A stretch of DNA of 64,000 nucleotides, from positions 150,726-214,725 of the forward strand of contig JAQGNY010000026.1 of NCBI GenBank assembly GCA_028293825.1. The letters are read 5' to 3'. The translations under genes were made by a program, and so were the position numbers. How positions within the stretch are numbered: the first letter of the stretch is position 1; each line of letters starts with the position of its first letter. A model generated the notes under the pieces. The model saw nothing but the letters and a program-made list of their open reading frames with translations. It was not told the origin of the DNA and did not search any database. Below, in pieces: positions 35,782 through 44,503 of the stretch. This DNA is from Verrucomicrobiaceae bacterium (lineage in GTDB: Bacteria; Pseudomonadota; Gammaproteobacteria; Pseudomonadales; CAMLJR01).

Positions 35782-36427
35782 GTGTATCTCCCTATAAACC
35801 CGGTACGCTTTCGCCGCGCACGGGAGTGTCGTATGAAAACCAGAGCGAGTTTGTACCTGCTCGCCGAATTAACGGACAAGACAACGCAACTCGCGCTACG
35901 AATAAAATGGTTTTTTGGACAAAAAATCACAATCGGCTATTTTTTTATAAAATAGTCCGCTGCATCTTTTAAATAAATTTTGTTAAATTAATTTCGGTGT
36001 GCGTACGCTAAAAATATTTTTCATAAACAGAAACTCCATTTTTAGAAAAACTCCATTTGATCCATTGGTCATTTATTTAACTATTTTATTGCTATGTTTT
36101 TATGAACACGGCAATTAGAAATTAATTATGAAAGTACATTTCTCAAAAATTAACCGATGCCTAAAAACTAGAACCGAACAAAGTTGGGATCCGCTCTTTA
36201 ATTAGCGTCAACTTTTTGAGCTTTTTATTTAACGTCAGCGCGCGTAACCGCACAACTATTAAAAATACGATTATCAATTTTTTATTAGATTCATTTTGCA
36301 TATGTTAATGCGTAGTTTATGTCATCGTTATTTTTTGCTAATTTTTTTACGCTCTCTTTTATTAGTATCACGAAACACTATTGGTACCATGGAACAGTTA
36401 ATCAGCATTTTTCAGCGCGCTATCTAT
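35782..36427. other. AT-rich intergenic region upstream of the contractile-tail operon
   Basis: About 640 bp without a convincing gene, visibly richer in A and T than the flanks, especially 35920-36420 with many A and T runs. It must hold the promoter for the tail operon (transcribed leftwards), but no clear -35/-10 pair could be picked out. A hairpin-like stretch with arms CTATTTT and AAATAG lies near 35938-35957. Such AT-rich upstream DNA in a GC-rich genome is often bound by silencing proteins of the H-NS/MvaT type; that is inference. Confidence 0.5.
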
Positions 36428-37207
36428 CTATTGCGGATCATTTAAACGCGAACACCAATACGCAGCCGTGTAATAAGGAAACACGATTTCATCTTTATCG
36501 CGCAACGCCGGATGTGTTGCAATCAGAGTTTGCAGTTGGGTTTTTACTTTGGATTTTTCCGCAGCTGGCAACGCAGCGATAAAACTGATCGATAAACTGC
36601 GATCAATAATAACGGCCTGCGGCGCGCCGACATGGCGATGCGAAAAGGTGGTTTGTTGCAGCGGCGAAAAATAATGACTTGAAAAAGGGCGCCGCCATTC
36701 GCCACTGATAAAGCGCGGTGCATCGCCTTCGTAGGGATGCATAATTTCATCGAGCGCCGCGACCCAATCCGTCGCTTCATCGCGCACGTTCCAAATCAAA
36801 CCTAATTTTCCATCGGGACGCAGCGTGCGATGAATTTCGCGCAGCGCCTCAACGGTGGCGAACCAATGAAACGCCTGCGCGCACACGACCGCATTGGCGG
36901 AATTATCCGGCAGCGGAATTGCCTGCGCATTGCCCACTAAAATTTTTACGGTGGGAAAAGTCTCTTCAAATTGTACACGCATCGCTGCAACCGGTTCGAC
37001 CGCGATAATGCTCGCGTCCGTTTGCAACAATAACTTGGTGAATTTGCCGGTGCCTGCGCCTAGATCGACCACTGTATCGCCCGCGTCAATATCTAACTCG
37101 CGCTTCAGCCAGGGTAAAATTGTGTCGGGATATTCCGGTCGACCGCGCGCATAGGTGGCGGCCTCTTGCGAAAAACCCTGTTGGGCGGCGCGATGAATAT
37201 CGGTCAT
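36428..37207 (-). CDS. Class I SAM-dependent methyltransferase
   Basis: 259 residues; the ATG at 37207 (MTDIHRAAQQGFSQEA) follows GGAGAG. An in-frame start 81 bases upstream would add an unrelated N-terminus. SAM-binding motif I is VVDLGAGTGKFTKLL near residue 45, the acidic loop IIAVEPV follows, and motif II/III is NAVVCAQAFHWF. The family is of the UbiE/Methyltransf_11 type acting on small molecules; the substrate is unknown. It is on the same strand as the tail operon but on the other side of the AT-rich region, so it is not part of it. Confidence 0.88.
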   Translation of the reverse strand: MTDIHRAAQQGFSQEAATYARGRPEYPDTILPWLKRELDIDAGDTVVDLGAGTGKFTKLLLQTDASIIAVEPVAAMRVQFEETFPTVKILVGNAQAIPLPDNSANAVVCAQAFHWFATVEALREIHRTLRPDGKLGLIWNVRDEATDWVAALDEIMHPYEGDAPRFISGEWRRPFSSHYFSPLQQTTFSHRHVGAPQAVIIDRSLSISFIAALPAAEKSKVKTQLQTLIATHPALRDKDEIVFPYYTAAYWCSRLNDPQ

Positions 37208-37417
37208 GACACTCTCCAATTCTTCTTGAACCAATCTTCGTGGGCTAACTTTGCTTGAGCCACGCTCGCTGACCCCGTGCTCTGGCAAAGAAATTCAACG
37301 GTGGAATAGGCTGCCGCGCCGCCTTTATTATTCTTGGACGAAATGAAAACGAAAAAATTCAGCGCATTAAATTTTTGTCTGCGCTTTTTAAGCAATCGAA
37401 ATTTTTCGAGGTAAAGC

Positions 37418-37996
37418 ATGCGAGATCTGACGGAGCTGGATATTTTAATTGTGCCGGGGCGCGATAACTCCGGTGCCGAACATTGGCAGACGTATTGGCA
37501 GAAAGCATTTCCGAAATTTCGCCGCGTCGAGCAAGACGATTGGGTGGCACCGACCTATGCGGATTGGTCGCGTAATTTAGACGCCGCCGTTCACGCGTGC
37601 AAAAAGCCGGTGGTGTTGGTCGCGCATAGTCTTGGCACCATATTGATAACGCGCTGGGCACAGACTGCTGCCACGCATAATGTGCTCGGCGCCTTTTTGG
37701 TGGCGACCAGTGATGTCGATGAAATTATAAAAACCGAAGGCGACTCACGCCTGCATGGTTTTGCGCCGGTGGTGTTGCAGTCATTGCCTTTCGCATCGAT
37801 GGTTGTCGCCAGCCGCAATGACGAACGCGTGACATTCGAGCGCGCAAAATTATTCGCGCAGGCGTGGGGATCACACTTTGTCGACGGCGGCGAACTGGGC
37901 CATATCGGCAGCCGCGCGAAGTTAGGTTATTGGCCACAAGGGTTGGTATGGTTCGGCCAATTTATTGCGACCATTACAGCCAGCGCGAAAATCTAA
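37418..37996 (+). CDS. RBBP9/YdeN-family serine hydrolase
   Basis: A 192-residue alpha/beta hydrolase. The start motif ILIVPGRDNSGAEHWQTYW is characteristic of the RBBP9/YdeN family. The nucleophile Ser is in VAHSLGT, the Asp probably in SRNDERV and the His in ELGHIGS near the C-terminus. The family comprises small intracellular esterases or peptidases with uncertain natural substrates. It is divergent from the methyltransferase (210-bp spacer) and convergent with the sugar kinase downstream. Confidence 0.88.
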   Translation: MRDLTELDILIVPGRDNSGAEHWQTYWQKAFPKFRRVEQDDWVAPTYADWSRNLDAAVHACKKPVVLVAHSLGTILITRWAQTAATHNVLGAFLVATSDVDEIIKTEGDSRLHGFAPVVLQSLPFASMVVASRNDERVTFERAKLFAQAWGSHFVDGGELGHIGSRAKLGYWPQGLVWFGQFIATITASAKI

Positions 37997-38057
37997 AACC
38001 GCTTCCTTACAAAAATTGGCTTTAAACTGTCTGCGCAAATTATCAGGTCATGTTCGA

Positions 38058-38948
38058 TTACGGCGTACGCCATAAACCGGCGCCGCCTTCGATGCCAGCG
38101 TCGTTCGACACAATTTTAATCGGGATGCTGTGTTTGGTGCCGTCGCTGTATTTCGCAATTAATTCATTTAATAAATCGTCACCGATTTTTTGCGCATTGC
38201 CGCCACCGATATATAAACGCTCGTAGTGCAGTAATTCATTCAGAACATCGACCACTCGCGTTACGCGCCGACGCCAGCGTTTGATGCCGATGCGCTTTAG
38301 TGTGTGATCGCCAACGTAATCGTTGTAAGTCTTTTTGCCGCGAAGCGGATGTTGGGCTAATTCGAGATGCGGCATTAATTCGCCATCGCGGAATAACGCA
38401 GTGCCGACACCGGTGCCGAGCGTGACCACCAATTCCAAACCCTTGCCGGAAATTACCGCGAGCCCCTGCATATCGGCATCGTTAATTAATTTCGCCGGTT
38501 TTTTTCCTAAGCGCTTTGACAATTCCGCCGCCAGCGGAAAACCCGCCCACTCCTTGACGCCGAAATGAGGTGCAGTCAGCACGCTGTTATTGCGCACGAC
38601 GCCGGGAAATCCAATCGCAATCCGTTGAAAGCCCTGCAACGGTTTAACCAATTCGACCAAGGTATCCACCATCACTTGCGGGGGACACGGATATGGCGTC
38701 GCTATGCGCAAGCGCTCGACCAACATTTTGCCAGCGCTATCGATCAGCGATGCTTTTAAACCGGTGCCGCCGATATCGATGGAAAGAATTTTTAAAGCGT
38801 CTGCGCTAGAGGTACTAATTTTTGCAGTCGATTTTTTTGATTCTACTTTTTTCGGTGCTATTTTTTTTGCTGCTGTTTTTTTCTGCACCTCTTTTTTAGA
38901 GACCGGATTTTCAACATTTGTTTTTTCTGTCGCCGCTTGTGCTGTCAT
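38058..38948 (-). CDS. ROK-family sugar kinase (polyphosphate glucokinase-like)
   Basis: 296 residues; the ATG at 38948 (MTAQAATEKTN) has AAAGG upstream, and an in-frame ATG at 38963 is the alternative. Residues 1-45 are a Lys/Ala/Ser-rich tail (VQKKTAAKKIAPKKVESKKS). The ROK kinase core follows: phosphate loop ILSIDIGGTGLKAS, then VTLGTGVGTALF, GKKTYNDYVGD and LYIGGGNAQK. This subgroup is close to polyphosphate/ATP glucokinases, and phosphorylating glucose fits the gene just upstream, a glucoamylase (11-bp gap). The donor (ATP or polyphosphate) cannot be told from sequence. Confidence 0.8.
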   Translation of the reverse strand: MTAQAATEKTNVENPVSKKEVQKKTAAKKIAPKKVESKKSTAKISTSSADALKILSIDIGGTGLKASLIDSAGKMLVERLRIATPYPCPPQVMVDTLVELVKPLQGFQRIAIGFPGVVRNNSVLTAPHFGVKEWAGFPLAAELSKRLGKKPAKLINDADMQGLAVISGKGLELVVTLGTGVGTALFRDGELMPHLELAQHPLRGKKTYNDYVGDHTLKRIGIKRWRRRVTRVVDVLNELLHYERLYIGGGNAQKIGDDLLNELIAKYSDGTKHSIPIKIVSNDAGIEGGAGLWRTP

Positions 38949-38959
38949 GACATTGCCTT

Positions 38960-41443
38960 TCATCGATGGCCGTTTACATCAACGGTAAAATTATTGCCGA
39001 GCCAACGCTGCTCGTCGCTCCAATAGAAAGTGAATGCGATTTGTTGACCGATTGTTAACGCCGCGCTGGGAATATCGAAATAGTAAATACCGACGTTGCT
39101 ATCGACCGCAGCACTGTCGGTCGTGGTCTGCCAATTATCCAGCGACCAATGAATAGTGGCGGGGCGGTCGAGTTCGATGCGCAGAATTTTCCCCGCCGGA
39201 ATTTGCTGGCGCGCCTGATTGATGCGCCAACTCACCAGCGGCGATTGTTTTTTCTCGACCAGATAACGCTGCACGGTATTTTGCGGTTGATCGAATACGC
39301 GATCATCGAGCAGCGAGCGTACTAACTTTATGTATTCCGAATGTGCCCACACCAATGGCATTGCCGAACCGCTCGGGCGGCCGCGAAATAATTCGCGCTC
39401 GGGAATATCGTCGGCGTCCCACACTTGCTCCGGCAATAAACCACCGGCACTCGCGCACGCCGCCATCGCCTGCAATAAATGCCGCGCTTCGGTTTTATCG
39501 CCGCGCGCAATTTCATAGTGCGCACGCTCGCCGGTCAGCAACGGCCAGCCGCGTCCGATGCCGGTGCCGTTAAAGGCGCGACCGTCAGCGTGTTCGCCGT
39601 AGCCGTCTTCGTTGTAGCGACGCCACACCGGGCCATTCGGTAAATCGATTTTTAATAAATGATCGATCACTTTAACGGTATTCAAAATGCGCGGATCATC
39701 GGCCGCGCGCAAACCGAAACGCACCAACGCCAATGCGTCCGGACTGACAATTTCTTTTGCTACACGATCGCCATTGATATCGGCGCGATTTTTTATCGCA
39801 ATCAAACCATCGGTAGCTGCTGCACTGCCTGTTGTTAGTGGCGCGATGCGCACGTAATAGCCATCGACTCCAACGCTATTCGCCAACTGCGTATTGGCCG
39901 TGTACGTCCACGCTTCGATATTGTCATTCCAACTGTCGGCGGTTTCGCGCAGAAAATTCGCAACGGTTTTATTCGTTGCGGTTTTATTAATGGGGGAAGC
40001 ATTTTGCTTCATTGAAAACGTATTTTGCGCGAACGCTTCATCCGCATACAGATCGAGAATATCGGCAGCGGCGAGCAGCGCTGCAATCGTCACCCCCAAT
40101 GTAAACGGCGAATAGCCGGCATCTTCCTCCCAGCGATCCTGTCCGGTCGCCGCGCCATTGCGCACAACAAAAGCAACCGCGCTGCGCACCATCGGCAAAT
40201 AACGGCGCGTCGAAATATCATCGAGGCATTTTTCGCGGCGCAACATATCGACTAATAGAATCGGAAACGCACACTCGTCGAGTTGAATACCCGACCAATA
40301 ATGCGAACCATCGATCCACATATTTTGCGGCCACGAACCGTCGCTCTCCTGCACCGATTGCAAATAATTGAGCACTGACAATGCTTCGTCGTGCAGACCT
40401 GCTGCGAGCAAACCGCCGGCGGTTTCCGCCAGATCGCGCGGCCACACCAAATGGTAACCACCGAGGTCGTCGTCGCCTTTGGAAAATCCCCAAGGTATCG
40501 ACAGGCTCGCGATAATTGCGCCGGGAAATGTCGGCGGCTCGTGCGAGAGCAACATGGCCACGCTGGCGTGATACAGCTTCGTGCAAAAATTTAAAGCCGG
40601 CACATCGATCGGACGGGTGCGGCGCATGCATTCGCGCCAACCGCCGACATAATCGGTGAATGCTTTTTCAAAACCATCCTGCAAACTGGAGCGCGCGCGC
40701 AACGCCGCTTCGTTACCGCGATTACCAAAACCGAGCGCAAGCACAATGCCTTCGGTCGCCGCCGATTTGATATCGAGCTCGCCGGTCAACGCGACATTGC
40801 CGCCATCGGCGCGCGTGTAAATCGAAGTCAAACTGCCGTGCCGGGATAAATCCTGCCAGCCATCGGAGGCGCCAACGAAGCCGACACTGCGCGCGCGAAA
40901 TCCATGCGAACTCGCCAATGCCAACGCAGTGCCGTCGCCGCTGGCAAATAACATGTCGTCGCCTTTGTAAGCGTCGAGCCAACCGGAATTATCGGCGCCG
41001 CCGTTGACCAAATGCGGCGCCAATAATGCGAACAGGCGGTAGTCCGCGACAGCGCCGGTTAATACCTCGAAGCGAATTTGTTGCAACACCACGTCACGCT
41101 GCGGATCGGCGACGATACGTTTGCTGATGCGATAACGACCTTGCACACAGGTGTTAATTAATTCGAACGCCGGCAAGCCGTCTTCGAGCCAGCGTGTTTC
41201 GTGCGTGGTGTGGCGTTTTTCTTCGGAAAAAAATCCGTCGGGCCCAGTGACGATTAAACCGAAATCGCGCGTGCAGGCGAAATCGATTCGCGGAAAATAA
41301 ATTTCATTGAGGATGCCGTGACTGAGCGTAAACCAAACGCGGCTCAAATCGGTGAGCGCGGTGCCAACACCAGTTTTTGCGGAAGAGGTCCAACGCGGCG
41401 GAATGCCCGGTGCACCGGGTGCTTGATTTACTGGCTCAGCCAC
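38960..41443 (-). CDS. Glucoamylase, glycoside hydrolase family 15
   Basis: 827 residues starting MAEPVNQAPGAPG. The N-terminal 270 residues are the bacterial glucoamylase beta-sandwich (GILNEIYFPRIDFACTRDFG). The catalytic (alpha/alpha)6 barrel shows HLVWPRDLAETAGG, the general acid region RWEEDAGYSPFTLG and LLPEQVWD with the likely general base. It removes glucose from the non-reducing ends of starch- or glycogen-like chains. No signal peptide is seen, so it probably acts on internal glycogen or imported maltodextrin. It lies between zwf and the sugar kinase in one operon; the C-terminal 100 residues form a further beta domain. Confidence 0.9.
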   Translation of the reverse strand: MAEPVNQAPGAPGIPPRWTSSAKTGVGTALTDLSRVWFTLSHGILNEIYFPRIDFACTRDFGLIVTGPDGFFSEEKRHTTHETRWLEDGLPAFELINTCVQGRYRISKRIVADPQRDVVLQQIRFEVLTGAVADYRLFALLAPHLVNGGADNSGWLDAYKGDDMLFASGDGTALALASSHGFRARSVGFVGASDGWQDLSRHGSLTSIYTRADGGNVALTGELDIKSAATEGIVLALGFGNRGNEAALRARSSLQDGFEKAFTDYVGGWRECMRRTRPIDVPALNFCTKLYHASVAMLLSHEPPTFPGAIIASLSIPWGFSKGDDDLGGYHLVWPRDLAETAGGLLAAGLHDEALSVLNYLQSVQESDGSWPQNMWIDGSHYWSGIQLDECAFPILLVDMLRREKCLDDISTRRYLPMVRSAVAFVVRNGAATGQDRWEEDAGYSPFTLGVTIAALLAAADILDLYADEAFAQNTFSMKQNASPINKTATNKTVANFLRETADSWNDNIEAWTYTANTQLANSVGVDGYYVRIAPLTTGSAAATDGLIAIKNRADINGDRVAKEIVSPDALALVRFGLRAADDPRILNTVKVIDHLLKIDLPNGPVWRRYNEDGYGEHADGRAFNGTGIGRGWPLLTGERAHYEIARGDKTEARHLLQAMAACASAGGLLPEQVWDADDIPERELFRGRPSGSAMPLVWAHSEYIKLVRSLLDDRVFDQPQNTVQRYLVEKKQSPLVSWRINQARQQIPAGKILRIELDRPATIHWSLDNWQTTTDSAAVDSNVGIYYFDIPSAALTIGQQIAFTFYWSDEQRWLGNNFTVDVNGHR

Positions 41444-41582
41444 AAATTTATCTCCACACGCGTGAAATAAATTTTCTCGCGCGCATTAGCTTTTTAATTT
41501 GAGAAAAAATATCGCAAACAATGGCAACTCGCGAAAAATAATTGCCGAGATTACGACCGTCATCGCATCGCCCGTCGCTTTT

Positions 41583-43271
41583 CTATTTCCGCTTGCCGTT
41601 GTCATCGACAATAGGGCGCCACTGCCGATTGCCATCGCGCTGAATTAATTCATCGGCCGCCGCTGGACCGCTGCTGCCCGCGACATAATTCGGAAAATCT
41701 TTTTCTTTCGTGGCACCCCACGCATCGAGAATTGGCTGCACCACACGCCAACCGGCTTCGACCGTATCGGCGCGTTGAAATAAAGTGGGATCGCCAATCA
41801 TGCAATCGTAAATCAGCGTTTCGTAACCGACGTTCGGTTCTTTTTCAAACCAATCTTTATACGAAAAATCCATGCTGACCGGTGCCAGATCGATCGACGG
41901 TCCCGGCCGCTTGGCATTGAATTGCAGCGAGATGCCTTCGTCCGGTTGAATTTGCAGAATCAGCCAATTCGGCGACAGCGCATCGACTTCGGTGTGCTCG
42001 AACAAACTGTACGGCGCCTGTTTGAAACGCACCGCAATTTCAGTATCGCGCCGCGTTAAATATTTTCCGGTGCGCAAATAAAAGGGCACGCCGGCCCAGC
42101 GCCAATTATCGATGGCCAGTTTTAACGCGACGTAAGTTTCGATATTCGAATCCGGCGCGACATTGGGTTCTTCGCGATACGCGCGCACCGATTTATCGAG
42201 CACCGTACCGGCCGCGTATTGACCGCGCACGGCATCTTCCGGCTGCAACGGTCGCAGCGATGCAAACACATCGAATTTACGGCTGCGAATTGCGTCGGCG
42301 GAAAATGACGTCGGCGGTTCCATCGCGATCATGCCGAGCAATTGAAAAACATGATTCGGCACCATGTCGCGCAGGCAGCCGGTTTGTTCGTAGAAACGAC
42401 CGCGCGTTTCCACACCGACCGTTTCCGCCACGGTGATTTGAATGTGATCGATATGATCGCGATTCCAGATCGGCTCGAACAACCCGTTAGCGAAACGCAC
42501 CGCCATAATATTTTGGACGGTTTCTTTACCGAGAAAATGGTCGATGCGATAAATCTGTTCTTCGCGCAGCGTTTTTAAAATATCGGCATTCAAAGCTTTC
42601 GCTGAACCGAGATCGTGACCGAACGGTTTTTCGATGACGACGCGACGCCAATTCGAATTGGCATTTTCTGCATTCGCTGTAGCGGAGTTATTTTTTTCCG
42701 TTTCGGTATTTCCAGTGCTCGGTTTGTCAGTGGCTGGCTTGGTTTCGGTGACTGGTTTGTTTTCAGTTACCAGCTGAGCGCGGCCAAGATGATCGACCAC
42801 CGTTGCGAAAAACCGATCTGCTACAGCTAAATAAAATAAAACATTGCCCTGCGTTTTATGTTGCGCAGCGACCTGTTCCAGCGCGGTCGCTAATTGCGTG
42901 TATACGGCGCCATCGGTGATGTCGCCTTTTACATAGCTCATCCGTTCGCTAAGCCAATTCCACGCGCGCTCGTCGATTGAGTCGATAACGAATTCGCTGC
43001 TGGTCGCGTCGATAAAACCTTTCAGCGTGGTATGCAGATTGTCGCGCCATTGTTCGGCTGTTAGATCGGCGAGATCGACGCCGATCAGCGCGAAATTTTC
43101 CGGCAGCAAATGCGTGCGCGCGAGGTTGTAAAGCGCAGGCGCTACTAGGCGTTTGGTAAGATCACCACCGGCGCCGAAAATAACAACGGCGCAGGGACCG
43201 GCGGGCGGTACGGCATGAATGGATTCTTTGGGCGCTGCTTTATCTTTCACACTTGACGACGGTTCCGACAC
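41583..43271 (-). CDS. zwf: Glucose-6-phosphate 1-dehydrogenase
   Basis: 562 residues, about 70 longer than usual. It oxidises glucose-6-phosphate to 6-phosphogluconolactone with NADP+, the entry to the oxidative pentose-phosphate and Entner-Doudoroff routes. The nucleotide site is VIFGAGGDLTKRL, and the active site is RIDHFLGKETVQN with VVIEKPFGHD before it. The extra length comes from a 25-residue N-terminal tail and a 40-residue Thr/Asn/Glu/Lys insertion at about residues 164-205 (VTENKPVTETKPATD and on) just before WRRVVIEKPFG. It is cotranscribed with gnd upstream and the glucoamylase downstream. Confidence 0.95.
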   Translation of the reverse strand: MSEPSSSVKDKAAPKESIHAVPPAGPCAVVIFGAGGDLTKRLVAPALYNLARTHLLPENFALIGVDLADLTAEQWRDNLHTTLKGFIDATSSEFVIDSIDERAWNWLSERMSYVKGDITDGAVYTQLATALEQVAAQHKTQGNVLFYLAVADRFFATVVDHLGRAQLVTENKPVTETKPATDKPSTGNTETEKNNSATANAENANSNWRRVVIEKPFGHDLGSAKALNADILKTLREEQIYRIDHFLGKETVQNIMAVRFANGLFEPIWNRDHIDHIQITVAETVGVETRGRFYEQTGCLRDMVPNHVFQLLGMIAMEPPTSFSADAIRSRKFDVFASLRPLQPEDAVRGQYAAGTVLDKSVRAYREEPNVAPDSNIETYVALKLAIDNWRWAGVPFYLRTGKYLTRRDTEIAVRFKQAPYSLFEHTEVDALSPNWLILQIQPDEGISLQFNAKRPGPSIDLAPVSMDFSYKDWFEKEPNVGYETLIYDCMIGDPTLFQRADTVEAGWRVVQPILDAWGATKEKDFPNYVAGSSGPAAADELIQRDGNRQWRPIVDDNGKRK

Positions 43272-43341
43272 GCATTCACTCCTGTTTCTTTAAAAGCAGT
43301 TTTTTAACGCCAGTTTTGTAAATCATTTTTAAAACTGCAAT

Positions 43342-44352
43342 TTAGGCCTGCGGTTTTTTGGCGGGCTCGAAACTGTGTTTCTGTTCGATATGACCACCGA
43401 AACCAAAGCGCATCGCCGATAACATTTTTTCGCCGAAGGTGTGTTCGAGGCGCGAGCGAAAGCGCGCATATAACGCAGCGGTTAACACTTCCACCGGCAC
43501 GGCTTCTTCGATGGCCGCTTCGATGGTCCAGCGACCTTCGCCGGAATCCTCGACATAGCCGCTGAATTGATTCAGATCCGGCGTGCTCGCCAACGCATCG
43601 GCGCTTAAATCCAACAGCCACGACGACACCACACTGCCGCGTCGCCACACTTCGGAAATATCGGCGAGGTTTAAATCGAAGCGTTCCGCTTCTGGCAATA
43701 ATTCGGAGGATTTGTTTTGCAGAATATCGAAGCCTTCCGCATAGGCCTGCATCAAGCCGTATTCGATACCGTTGTGTACCATTTTTACGAAGTGACCGGC
43801 GCCGGGTGGACCGGCGTGAATGTAACCGCGTTCGGCACGATCGATATCACCGGTGCGTGTCGGCGTGCGCGGAATATCGCCGAGGCCGGGCGCGAGCGTA
43901 TGGAAAATCGGTTCGAGATAATCGAACGCTCCTTTTTCCGCGCCAACCATCAAACAATAGCCGCGCTCCAAACCCCACACGCCGCCGGAGGTACCGGCAT
44001 CGACATAGCGAATACCGTTGGTTTTTAATTCGCGAGCGCGGCGAATGTCGTCTTTATAAAACGAATTGCCGCCGTCGATGATGATGTCGTCGGCGCCGAG
44101 CGATTTGGTCAATTCGACAATCGCGTCTTCGGTAATTTTCCCCGCCGGCAACATCACCCACACCACGCGCGGCGTTTGCTCAAGACCCGCGACTACCGCG
44201 GCGAGCGAATCCGCACCTTTCGCGCCTTCTTTCACAAGATCGGCAACCGCCTGCGGATTTTTATCGAACACCACGCACTGATGTTTATCTCGCATTAACC
44301 GGCGCGCGATATTCGCGCCCATCCGACCGAGACCTACGATGGCGATTTGCAT
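43342..44352 (-). CDS. gnd: 6-phosphogluconate dehydrogenase, decarboxylating (short NAD-type)
   Basis: 336 residues, the short form (about 300-340) as opposed to the 470-residue enterobacterial Gnd. It converts 6-phosphogluconate to ribulose-5-phosphate and CO2. The Rossmann site is [17 protein letters not shown], and the substrate site is [20 protein letters not shown] with [14 protein letters not shown]. The short forms are often NAD-preferring (GndA/YqeC type). It lies between tkt and zwf in the same operon with 70-150-bp spacers. Confidence 0.92.
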   Translation of the reverse strand: MQIAIVGLGRMGANIARRLMRDKHQCVVFDKNPQAVADLVKEGAKGADSLAAVVAGLEQTPRVVWVMLPAGKITEDAIVELTKSLGADDIIIDGGNSFYKDDIRRARELKTNGIRYVDAGTSGGVWGLERGYCLMVGAEKGAFDYLEPIFHTLAPGLGDIPRTPTRTGDIDRAERGYIHAGPPGAGHFVKMVHNGIEYGLMQAYAEGFDILQNKSSELLPEAERFDLNLADISEVWRRGSVVSSWLLDLSADALASTPDLNQFSGYVEDSGEGRWTIEAAIEEAVPVEVLTAALYARFRSRLEHTFGEKMLSAMRFGFGGHIEQKHSFEPAKKPQA

Positions 44353-44503
44353 ATGAATTCTCTCTCCGAATTGCTTTGGCGTTGAATTTCTTTAGCTTTG
44401 AATTCTCGACCACGAATTTGAACGCGGTTTATTTCAAATAAGCGAAATGGCGTTTTGCCTCGAACTAGTTTTGCTTCGAACTAAAAGGTAACGCTCACGC
44501 CTG

